DNA of 64,000 nucleotides. Origin: Capsicum annuum. Lineage: Eukaryota; Streptophyta; Magnoliopsida; Solanales; Solanaceae. The translations under genes were made by a program, and so were the position numbers. The stretch spans positions 43,164,627 to 43,228,626 of the forward strand of contig NC_061112.1 of the NCBI RefSeq assembly GCF_002878395.1. The letters run 5' to 3'. Under the pieces are notes generated by a model, which was not told the origin of the DNA, did no database searches, and worked only from the letters and a program-made list of their open reading frames with translations. Within the stretch, counting starts at the first letter, position 1. Each line of letters begins with the position of its first letter. Positions 54,199 through 62,775 of this stretch are shown here, in pieces.

Positions 54199-54798
54199 TT
54201 GGCTACAATGGACAACAATGCTCTTGGTGCTATCTTGGAAAGACTTGAAACTATCAACCGAGGAATGGAAAGTATGCTCACGACTATGTCCTCAATCCGA
54301 GGAAAGATGTCTACTATGAATGAGAGGTTGGATCGAATGGAGAGTCAAAGGAACTCTCGTGCTTCTACCCCTCGACTCCATGTTTCCTCAAATGGTCATG
54401 ACCAAAACCCTTCTATCACTATTGCCCCCGATACTTTGCCTACAAAAGTCAACCCTCCAAGTTCACCACAAAATGCCATGAGCCAAGTTACTAATTACCC
54501 TCAAAATCGAGAACAAAGTAGATCACTTCTCCCGCCAGTTGATCAAGTCCCACAAGAAGGACTTGGAGGCCCTTTCCCTCCCATCCAAGCTCCACAACCG
54601 AAGTTCCACATTACCAAAATAGCCCCCTTAATCGAAACTCCACTTCCCCAAAACCGATATGTCCATATAGAGGAGTATGGAAGAAAGGGACAAGAAGTAT
54701 ATGGAGTCTACGATGATGCTTATATGATGAAAGGAGACTTGAGTCGGATAAGATTGAAGCCAAGTCTCAAGATTGAGAGAAGCCGAGGTTCAAAATGA
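54199..54798 (+). CDS. Truncated gag-like protein of the gag-only element
   Basis: An uninterrupted 199-residue frame starts with MATMDNNALGAILERLETIN. It continues with a coiled-coil-prone segment (about residues 5-55) ending RLDRMESQRNSRASTPRLHV, then a Ser/Pro/Gln/Asn-rich region, and ends RIRLKPSLKIERSRGSK. It is collinear with the first 180 residues of the gag in copy 1 (RLERVESQRSRPSTP and SSSGHDQN there; RLDRMESQRNSRASTP and SSNGHDQN here). The retrotransposon-gag domain and zinc knuckle of copy 1 are missing. What a coiled-coil-only protein would do is unknown; it might join particles made by a related element. The frame is intact while the surrounding LINE is decayed, which fits a younger insertion. 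Confidence 0.6.
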   Translation: MATMDNNALGAILERLETINRGMESMLTTMSSIRGKMSTMNERLDRMESQRNSRASTPRLHVSSNGHDQNPSITIAPDTLPTKVNPPSSPQNAMSQVTNYPQNREQSRSLLPPVDQVPQEGLGGPFPPIQAPQPKFHITKIAPLIETPLPQNRYVHIEEYGRKGQEVYGVYDDAYMMKGDLSRIRLKPSLKIERSRGSK

Positions 54799-54940
54799 AG
54801 ATGCTGGCCGAGACTTATTCATATTGAGCTCTCGGGTTCTTCATGTTTTGCGGACTGTTTTGAGTGCTTTTTTCTGAAGTAGCCAATTGAACGAAGTGAA
54901 GCCGTGAATTTGTGGAAAATTCTTCTCAAGATGGAGAGGA
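54799..54940 (+). other. 3' internal end with polypurine tract
   Basis: A short non-coding segment ending TCTCAAGATGGAGAGGA directly before the 3' LTR. The polypurine tract matches the sister element. Confidence 0.7.
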
Positions 54941-55679
54941 TGATACGAGAATAATCACGGAAATAGACTTATGTGGGTGTGCATTGAAAGCAATCAAGTG
55001 TATGTGCAAGAGAAGTGTAATTAAAGGCCCAAATACACACCAAAGCAGCCCACTTCATACACTAGAGGGGCAACCCATTCTTGAAGGGCCTTTTTGGTCA
55101 ATTTAACTTCTATTTGTTTTGTAATATATAAGGAACATGTTAGGGTTTATTCACTTAGTTTTTGAATGTTGAAAATGGTAGAACACACTTGAAACCCTCA
55201 AGTTCTCTCTCTTGTGAGGCTTGGCCAAAACTAGGTTACAACATTAGGGTGGAATCTCTTTTGTTGTTTGTTTGCTTGGAACTTGGGGTGCTTGAAGGAT
55301 TGAGGTCCTCTCTTGTGTCTCTTTGAAGAGTGTAGGTGTTCGTACTATCATCATTAAGGGTCTTTGTGTGTCATCTACACTTAGGTTCTTAGTCATTATA
55401 GTAGTTTATGTCTTACTATCTATCCCTTTGTCTTTTGTAATCTTGTAACGTTATATGGTGTTTTTATGGAATTCGAATCTGGTTATTCTTGTTGTCATCT
55501 TGTTCATCTCGTTATTGTTGTGTTGTTGGCTGTTTTTGGGTGTCAAATACACCCTTGTTTCTTGTATTCTTGTTATACTTGTCGAATCCGAGTTAGGTCC
55601 CCTTTTGGTCCACGTTTTTTCTTGAATTTGTGGACTGTTTAGGGTATGTTTTGTGGTTTCCCTTGTTTGTCTTGTATCA
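54941..55679 (+). repeat. 3' LTR of gag-only element copy 2
   Basis: 739 bp, TGATACGAGAATAATC to CTTGTATCA, followed by AGTAG. Confidence 0.92.
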
Positions 55680-55684
55680 AGTAG

Positions 55685-56260
55685 AACCAAGACCGGGCAC
55701 TTCCATTCTTGGAGTACAGGTTCAGTGACGTAATGCCTGAGGCTGGCGTGGAAATGAGGTTTGTTACAGAAGTTATTCAAAAGAGAGGAAGTTTCAAGTA
55801 TCTTGAGTCTATTATCTTAGAAAATGGAGATATTGACGGCGATGTGACAGATCGTATTGGAGCAGGATGGATGAAATGGAAGCTCACATTTAGAATCCTG
55901 TGTGATAAGAAGGTGCAACGAATACTCAAAGACAGGTTCTACATAGTGGTGGTTAGACTACCTATGTTGTACGAAGTGGAATGTTGGCTAGTCAAAAACT
56001 CCTACATTCAGAAAATGAAAGTTGCAGAGATGGATGTATGAGCCCACTAGGAGAGATAAAATTAGAAATGAAGATATCTAGAACAAGGCAAGAGTGGCCT
56101 CAATCTAGGACAAGATGCAGGAAACGATGCTAATATAGTTCGGACGTGTGCAGAGGAGATGCACGGATACCCCAATGCGGAGGTGCGAGAGATTGACAAT
56201 GGATGGTTTCAAAGAGGTAGAGGTAGGCCAAAAAAATATTAGGGAGAGGTTATTAAACAA
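55685..56260 (+). pseudogene. RTE LINE copy 1, C-terminal RT region
   Basis: The frame starting near 55709 reads MEYRFSDVMPEAGVEMRFVT, then [40 protein letters not shown] and KVQRILKDRFYIVVVRLPML. RTE-clade proteins have the pattern '[52 protein letters not shown]'. After 56041 it is broken ('RRCARIPQCGGARD'-type remnants near 56150-56210). Confidence 0.82.
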
Positions 56261-56530
56261 GACATGACATAACATTAACTTACTGAGGACATGACCTTAG
56301 ATATAAGGTTATGTAGGATAGGGGTTAGGATAGAATAAATAGTTAAGCAGGTTACAAAGGACACAAATTAGGGTAGAATGTTAGTTAGATCCTTAAGTGT
56401 TCTCGCTTATTCCTCTTTATTATTAGCCGTACTATTAGTCGTACTATTACTCTTGTAGTTTCTAGTCCTTTGAGTTTGGTTATTATCTGTTGCTTTTTGT
56501 ACATGACTGTGGCTTGACGCCAGTTAGTGC
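56261..56530 (+). other. 3' UTR of LINE copy 1 and junction to LINE copy 2
   Basis: Sequence such as 'acttactgaggacatgacct' corresponds to 58516-58540 in the second LINE. The first LINE stops near 56480 without its TTG tail, where the second LINE begins. Confidence 0.5.
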
Positions 56531-56705
56531 CCTAGAGATAGCGGAAAAGGTGGCGGGAGCGGGGGTGTGGGAGTGCAGGGGGACGTGGATGTTATGTGGG
56601 ATAGGGCTGCCAGCTGTATCACAGACAGAGACTGCTAGAGAAGTATTGGGTGTTTTGAGGGGTTGAGCAGGACGTCATAAGGGGGACTGGTGGTAGAATG
56701 ATGAA

Positions 56706-57170
56706 GTGAAGAAGAAAGTGGAGATTAAGAAGGAGACGTATGTTAAGTTGATTGAGAGTAAAGATGAAGCGGAGAAACGGGTGAATAGGGAGGTTTACAA
56801 AGTAGCAAGGAAGGAGGCTAACTTAGCAGTTACGGCTGCTAAGTCAGCAGCGTTCAAGAGCTTTTATGCGGGGTTGAAGGAGAGAGGCGGGGAAAAGAGG
56901 TTGTATAGGCTTGCTATGGCTAGGGAGCGGAAGGGTCGTGACCTCGATCAAGTGAAGTGTATTAAGGGGCAGGATGGTAGTGTTTTGGTGGAGGATGTTC
57001 ACACTAAGAAAAGATGGCAGGAATACTTTCATAGCCTTCTGAACGAGGAGGGGGACAGAGGCATTGAGTTAGGAGAGCTGGAGCACTCGAAGGAGAGCCG
57101 TGATTTCAGTTATTGTAGGCGTTTTAAGGTTGAGGAGGTCAGAGAGGCTATTCGTAGGATACGAGGGTAG
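56706..57170 (+). pseudogene. RTE LINE pre-RT region
   Basis: The 154-codon frame has KKKVEIKKETYVKLIESKDE, KRVNREVYKVARKEANLAVT, GGEKRLYRLAMARERKGRDL, DQVKCIKGQDGSVLVEDVHT, WQEYFHSLLNEEGDRG and RRFKVEEVREAIRRIRG. This is the segment between endonuclease and RT in plant RTE proteins. It ends at a stop; the next codons in a shifted frame read AMGPDEIPVDF and YAGGVGLRWLTDLLNDIFKT. Confidence 0.88.
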
Positions 57171-57239
57171 GGCGATGGGTCCTGACGAGATTCCGGTAGA
57201 TTTTTAGAAGTATGCTGGTGGGGTAGGTTTAAGGTGGTT

Positions 57240-57863
57240 GACGGATTTGCTTAACGATATTTTCAAGACTGCGAGAATGCCTGAGGCTTGGAGATGGAGT
57301 ATGATGATTCCGTTATATAAAAACAAGGGTAACATTCAGAGTTACAACAACTATAGGGGTATTAAGTTGTTGAGTCACACTAGGAAGATTTGGAGAGAGT
57401 GGTTGAGCGGAGATTGAGGAGGGTTGTGTTCATTTTGGAAAAGCAGTTTGGATTTATACCTGGTCGCTCGACGACAGAGGCAATCCGCCTGGTGAGGAGA
57501 TTGGTGGAGCAGTATAGAGAAAGGAAGAGGGATTTACACTTGGTGTTCATCGAGCTAGAAAAGACGTACGATAAAGTCCCGAGGGAGGTTCTTTGGAGAT
57601 GCTTGGAGGTAAGAGGGGTCCCGGTGGCGTACATCAGAGCTATTAAGGACATGTACAATGGAGGGAAGACCCGAGTGAAGATGGCGAGAGGAGACTCAGA
57701 GCATTTTATGATCGAGACGGGGTTGTATCAGGGATTGACTCTTAGTCCGTTCCTATTCGCGTTGGTGATGGACGTGTTGACGCCGAGTATTCAAAGTTGG
57801 GTGCCTTGGTGTATGTTATTTGCGGATGATGTAGTGTTGATTGATAAGACGCGGGGGGTGTGA
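57240..57863 (+). pseudogene. RTE LINE reverse transcriptase
   Basis: The sequence WRWSMMIPLYKNKGNIQSYN and NNYRGIKLLSHT (about 57290-57380) is followed, after a frame slip, by the frame 57390-57863. That frame has [57 protein letters not shown] and the active-site box [13 protein letters not shown]. In motif A the usual first Asp (FIDLEKAYD) is Glu (FIELEKTYD). The motif A change and the frameshifts suggest loss of activity. Confidence 0.9.
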
Positions 57864-58423
57864 ATGACAAATTGGAGGTTTGGAGGCAAACCCTTGAGTC
57901 TAAGGGGTTCAGGTTGAGTAGGTACAAGACGGAGTATTTGGAATGTAAGTTTAGTGACTTGAGGCAGGAGGACGAAGTGATGGTGAGGTTGGACTCCCAG
58001 AATGTTTGTAAGAGGGATAGTTTTAAGTATCTTGGGTTTACGATTCAAGGGAATGGTGAGATTGATAAGGATGTCTCTAAACGTATTGGAGCAGGTTGGA
58101 TGAAGTGGAGGCTCGCCTCGGGAGTCTTGTGTGATAAGAAGGTGTCCCTTAAGCTTAAAGACAAATTTTATAGAGTGGCAGTCTGCCCGGCCATGTTGTA
58201 TGAAGCGGAGTGTTGGCCGGTCAAGCGCTCCCACATCCAAAAATTGAAGGTGGCGGAAATGAAAATGTTACGTTGGATATGTGGGCTTATTAGAGGGGAC
58301 AGAGTTAGGAATGAGGTTATCCGGGAGAAGGTGAGAGTGACTTCAGTGGAGGACAAGATGTGGGAAAGAAGACAGATGGTTTGCGCATGTGATGAGGAGG
58401 AGCGCGGATGCCCTAGTTCGTAG
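57860..58423 (+). pseudogene. RTE LINE RT C-terminal region
   Basis: The frame reads [71 protein letters not shown] and [20 protein letters not shown], then [20 protein letters not shown]. Beyond 58423, in another frame, come remnants of 'RRCERL---G--R-RGRPKK-W-EVIRQDM'. It is joined to 57240-57863 by a one-base slip near 57858. Confidence 0.9.
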
Positions 58424-58978
58424 GTATGAAAAGCTAGCTTTGGATGGTTTCAAGAGGAGTAGAGGTAGGTCGAAGAAGTACTAGAGGGAGGTGATTAGGC
58501 ATGACATGGAGCAGCTTCAGCTTACGGAGGACATGACCCTAGATAGGAAGGTGTGGAGGTCGCGGATAAGGGTAGAAGGCTAGTGTGAGTGTGTGGGTTG
58601 TAGCAGGCAGTCAGGAGAGATCTTGTGTAGCCGGGTTCGTAACCTTAGGACTGTGTACGTAGGTGTCGTTGGTATGTGAGGATATGTTATTACTAGGTGG
58701 AGGGCCTATTTCTTATTTCTTCGTTCCTATTTTCTTATTTAGTGTTGCATTTATTTCTCGTATTTTTGTTTTTTCTCTGGTTTCATTTCTATTATTTGTT
58801 ATTCCTGTTTTTTCCGTTGTGTCATCTATCCTCCTTGTTTATTAGTCTTTATCTTGAGCCGGGGGTCTATCGGAAACAACCTCTCTACTTCTTCGGAGGT
58901 AGCGGTATGGACTGCGTACATCTTACCCTCCCCAGACCCCACTTTGTGGGAATACACTGGGTTTGTTGTTGTTGTTGT
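58424..58978 (+). other. RTE LINE 3' UTR and TTG tail
   Basis: It contains the standard 3'-end phrase at 58860-58960 and ends with TTTGTTGTTGTTGTTG. The open frames 58663-58845 and 58697-58996 are inside this UTR and not genes. Confidence 0.75.
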
Positions 58979-59099
58979 GGTTTTCTCTTATTATGACTAC
59001 TGTTCAGGATGATTTGTCAAATTGTCTACAGTATTTTGCCATGACTTCTTCATTTCCATATTTCTTTCTCTATATTGCTTTGGACTTTTTTTCCGTTGA

Positions 59100-59222
59100 G
59101 TTCAGGGTCTATCAGATACAACTTCTCTCTACATAGGTTTACGGGTAAGGTAATGCATACACTTCACCGTCCCCAGATCCCACTTTGTGCAATTACACTG
59201 GGTATGTTGTTGTTGTTGTTTT
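59100..59222 (+). mobile_element. Second RTE-type 3'-end fragment
   Basis: 'ttcagggtctatcagataca', 'ccccagatcccactttgtgc' and 'tacactgggtatgttgttgt' match the 3' end of the LINE just upstream but with many differences. This is a separate, older and shorter insertion, or a SINE that shares that 3' end. Confidence 0.75.
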
Positions 59223-60049
59223 AGTAGTAAAGGAATTTTCCCTTACTAGTAAAGTGGTAAGGTTGGATGTTAATTGATGAAGAAAATAAACTTTAGGAAA
59301 GTAGTTTAGGTAGCTCAGCTGATTAGAGCAAAAATCCTTTTCAATGGTTCGGATTAGCTACAGTCTGATAACAGGAAACAATGTTATTTAGTTGACTTCT
59401 AACTTAATGGTGCATATGGTAACTATTCTTGAAATAGCATTTACTTACTTTTTTCTTCTTAGTGGTGTCTTTAGTAGATTAAGTTCTTAATCGTTTCGTG
59501 ACATCTAATGTCACTGTATCCGTTCGAGTGGTAATCCAAATTATAGTTCTACTTCCCTAGCTCTCATATGGTTGATGCTTTTTAGAATGGTCTTGCTGCT
59601 GTTGTCACAGTATTCTAAGGTATTTACAGTTGTAGTTAGTATGATCTGCTGAGTAAAGCTTAGTGTAAGCATAGGTTTACAAATTGCAGGTTACCTGTGT
59701 ATGTGAGCTATCAACTATTACTTGACTTCTTTCCCACAATTCCTATCCTCCTGTTCGTTCTCTCTCTGCATGTGCTTCTGGCTGAACGGAATTTCACGCT
59801 AATGCTTTCTTACGTAATTCTGATTCAAGTGCTGGGCTATCTTCTTCAGTATTCAACATTGGAAGTTGTTCTTTTCCTATGTAGTATTTAATTCTTTGCA
59901 GAGAATCTGCTTCGAACCTTTCAATGTCTTACATCACTTACTATTGGACTTCTATGGAGCATGGGTTTTAGTTGGGTCTTCTGATCTCTTCTTTCTCAAA
60001 TCATATTCAGTTCCTCAGTTTGTAAACAAATACTAAGGTCCGCTACAAA
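59223..60049 (+). other. Likely intron end and 5' leader just upstream of the CPP1-like start codon
   Basis: Unique, T-rich DNA typical of plant intron. TTTCTCAAATCATATTCAG (ending 60010) and TTCCTCAG (ending 60018) are possible splice acceptors shortly before the start codon at 60050. No protein-coding frame was seen. The ORF 59697-59891 has no known product. Confidence 0.45.
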
Positions 60050-62463
60050 ATGACAACATCAGGAGTTGCTGCTAGTCCCATAAAATACTGTCTCCACTTA
60101 CCTGTACAATGTCCAGGATTTCGTGAGAAGAGAGTTTCAGTTTCTAACGTAGGGAGATCAAGGTACATGCTCCATCAAGTGTGGTTTAGTGTTTACTTTC
60201 TTTAGAGTTCACTCACATGGCAGAATTTCCTGATTGATCATTTCATTTATGTGTTCATCATGTAGAAGTCATTGTATTCCTACACAGAAGTATTGCCCAA
60301 GAAGAACGCCTTTAGTCAAGTGTGCAATGGAAGCTTCTTTTGGTTGTTCTACAGATGACTCTGCTGGTAATGTTGATGGTTCCTCTTAATTTAGCTTCTT
60401 CAATTTGCAGACCTTATGTCTGAACTACATGGTTGTTGAGATTCACATGGACTCCTTTGCAAGAGTTTGGTGATTGTGGCTTTTCTTCTTCTTCTTTTTT
60501 CGCTATCCCTATAGATATCTATTCTGTTGAAAGATAAATAAGGTGGTCATTCAATTATTATCAATGATAAATAGGCAAGAGAGAAAACTTGGAATCTTGA
60601 GAAACAAGTCCTTCGTTCTTGAATGCGTTTGCCTCTTTTTATTTCTTTGTTTTTGGTGGGTCCATCAAATTTAATCACATATAGCAGATTGAGATGCACT
60701 TAACTGCAAGGATGATTCGTTATATAAAAAGATCTAGTAATATGGGAAGATACCTAATTACTGAAGATTTCAATACTAGATGACGTTCCACTTGTATTCA
60801 GAATTAACATAAATCTAGCGGTTATAGACTGACACCTTCAGAGAGTGTAAGGTGTCACAATAGATGACCTTTTCTCTTCGAGTTGGTTCTGAAAGAAGTT
60901 CTTTGGCTGAGGCAAACATCATCTGTCAATATCAGAAAGAAATGTCCGCCTTTTTTGTTTTTGTGCTGGAAAAGACATTGACAAATGTAACTTCGTATGG
61001 GGTTATCACGTGAATATGCACAAAATAGCACAAAGTCTGCTATGGTTCTTAATTGCCTTTCAGTTCAATAATCCAAGTTCTTTATTACTTTTGCTTTTGT
61101 AGTTGCTCTTGTTGATGCATTCTCTTCTCTGTGTGTGTTGTTTCTTCAAGCACAGCCATCTTTCCGAGAATCAATGTGAAGGACCCATACAAACGACTTG
61201 GAATTAATAGGGAAGCTTCTGAGGATGAAATCCAAGCTGCTAGGAACTTCCTAATACAAAGATATGCTGGTCATAAGCCAAGTGTTGATGCAATTGAAGC
61301 TGCCCATGATAAAATAATAATGCAGAAATTCTATGATAGAAAGAACCCGAAAATTGACATTAAAAAGAAAGTTAGGGAAATGAAACAATCTCGTGTTGTG
61401 CAGGCTGTCACTAGCAGGTTTAGAACACCAGCTACAAAGTTCATTGTTAAAACTTCCATTGCTTTCGTAGTCCTTGGTGCTCTTACAGTTCTCTTTCCTA
61501 CTGAAGAAGGTCCAACCCTTCAAGTTGCCATTTCCTTGATCACTGCCATATATTTGATTCACAATCGGTTAAAGAGCAAACTTCGAGCTTTTCTATATGG
61601 GTATGTTTTTTAATTGTCCTCTAACCTAACTGTTTTGTCCTTTTTAATATGGTAATTATTGTCGGCGCAGTTGACTTAATACTTCATGACTAACAAAGAA
61701 AACTGTCTTGAGACCTACTCCTCCGTCCCATTTTATCCGTCCCAAATTTCTTAATCTGGTGTCCCATTTTACTTGTCCTTTTTTACTTATCAAGACAAGA
61801 CAATTTTTTTTTTCCATATTTTACCCTTTGCATTAATTACTTTTTCTTTAAATTAAAATGTAAACATCATTTAATAGGGGTAATATGGTAAACTAGCCAT
61901 GTTATTTATTATTTTTCTTAATAACCGTGTCATCTCAATTTGGAACGAGTAAAATGGGACGGAGGGAGTATGTTACATGGACTCTTAATTTTGCCTTGAC
62001 ATACTCATGTCCAATGTGTTTGGGAAAGGGTGATGGTTTTGTAAATTCTTCAAAATATGCTAATACGCTAAATACCTGCAAAATTTTAAGCATACATGGG
62101 TTCTCTTTATACTTGAATCTAAAACTGGTACCGGAGATGATGTGTATCTTAGTAAAGCGCTTGCTCAAAGTAAATCAAGCTATAGTTAGTCATGGAATTA
62201 AGTTATAGTTTTCAAATTCCTAGACTTCTTTCATATATTAGACTTCCTATTTGATAGTTAAGGTGTTCTCATTTTTATTGCTAAGTTGTCTCTGTATTAT
62301 ATTGCGGTGCAGAGCTGGTGCTTTTATTTTCTCTTGGCTTTTGGGGACATTTTTGATGGTGTCTGTGGTTCCTCCCATGCTTAAAGGGCCAAGGAGTTTG
62401 GAGGTGACAACGTCATTGATTACGTATGTACTTTTGTGGGTTTCTTCTACTTACCTCATATAG
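60050..62463 (+). CDS. CPP1/DUF3353-like plastid DnaJ-like membrane protein (four exons)
   Basis: Coding exons 60050-60162, 60266-60366, 61156-61600 and 62313-62463 join in frame to 269 codons with GT-AG introns: AG|GTACAT, TG|GTAATG and GG|GTATGT donors; CATGTAG, AGCACAG and GGTGCAG acceptors. Residues 1-70 are rich in Ser, Arg and Lys and poor in acids, like a chloroplast transit peptide; VKCAMEAS near 57-64 is a possible cleavage region. Residues 79-145 form a J-like domain (VKDPYKRLGI, RNFLIQRYAGHK) without the HPD triplet of true J-proteins. Four hydrophobic segments follow at about 167-185, 192-207, 221-240 and 250-269. It closely resembles Arabidopsis At3g51140-type proteins, relatives of CHAPERONE-LIKE PROTEIN OF POR1 (CPP1/CDF1), which stabilises protochlorophyllide oxidoreductase at plastid membranes. 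The same function for this paralogue is inference. No stop or frameshift breaks it. Confidence 0.93.
61718..61968. mobile_element. Stowaway-type MITE in the third coding intron
   Basis: Terminal inverted repeats CTCCTCCGTCCCATTTTA and TAAAATGGGACGGAGGGAG, flanked by TA on both sides (61716-61717 and 61969-61970). 251 bp and AT-rich inside. All are hallmarks of Stowaway (Tc1/mariner) MITEs. It lies within intron 61601-62312 and leaves splice sites intact. Confidence 0.93.
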
Positions 62464-62775
62464 AACAGTTTCATCATCTCAATTTTGTTAGAGAAGTACC
62501 TTAGTTCCTCAAAATACTAAACGAGAGGAAGAGATTGAAACTAAGGCCAAGTGCCATGGTTAACAGCTTGTATTGCTAAGATCTGGTGAGATTTTTGATA
62601 CAAGGAATTGTAGATTTTTGGGATGAAACCTTCTTTTTGCTTTGAATGCGGTGATTTATTCAGACCTAATGCGTCGTGGCCTAAGAGGCTAAGAGTAGCT
62701 CGTAGGATTGCTGTTCTGGCTAAATGTTGTGCTGTTCCCTTGCCATTTGAGTGTGTTGCTATTTTATTTTATTTT
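62464..62775 (+). other. Probable 3' UTR of the CPP1-like gene
   Basis: Unique DNA follows the stop codon and becomes T-rich with repeated ATTTT (TATTTTATTTTATTTTATT at about 62760), as near many plant poly(A) sites. No canonical AATAAA was found. The end is a guess. Confidence 0.45.

Larger units (their letters stand above)
52400..55679 (+). mobile_element. Gag-only LTR retrotransposon (TR-GAG-like), copy 2, TSD AGTAG
   Basis: 3,280 bp with LTRs 52400-53136 (737 bp) and 54941-55679 (739 bp). Ends are TGATAC(A/G)AGAATAATC and TCTTGTATCA. An exact 5-bp target duplication AGTAG lies inside the RTE LINE. The primer site TTTGGTATCAAAACC follows the 5' LTR and a purine tract AAGATGGAGAGGA precedes the 3' LTR. 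The interior carries one 200-codon frame, the N-terminal part of gag only. The near-identical LTRs point to a recent insertion of a non-autonomous element. Confidence 0.92.
52015..56480 (+). mobile_element. RTE-type LINE copy 1, split by a gag-only LTR element
   Basis: RT fragments at 52015-52399 and 55685-56260 are one LINE interrupted by 52400-55679. The target duplication AGTAG (52395-52399 and 55680-55684) is exact. The LINE is 5' truncated (it begins inside the RT palm) and ends near 56480, where a second LINE follows. The (TTG)n tail is not seen here. Confidence 0.8.
56540..58978 (+). mobile_element. RTE-type LINE copy 2, 5'-truncated, with (TTG)n tail
   Basis: The last part of an RTE ORF (pre-RT region, RT, C-terminal region) is followed by a 3' UTR and ends GGGTTTGTTGTTGTTGTTGT. 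The 3' phrase 'ggaggtagcggtatggactg', 'ccccagaccccactttgtgg', 'tacactgggt' is the familiar RTE 3' end of Solanaceae. The endonuclease domain is missing. Three or more frameshifts interrupt the ORF. Confidence 0.9.

Noticed and set aside
55451..55780. 109-codon minus-strand ORF
   Set aside because: It spans the LTR end, the target duplication and the LINE on the opposite strand; a chance frame.
57791..58240. 149-codon minus-strand ORF
   Set aside because: Antisense shadow of the RTE LINE reverse transcriptase, which has clear motifs on the plus strand.
61251..61562. 103-codon minus-strand ORF
   Set aside because: Antisense to exon 3 of the CPP1-like gene.
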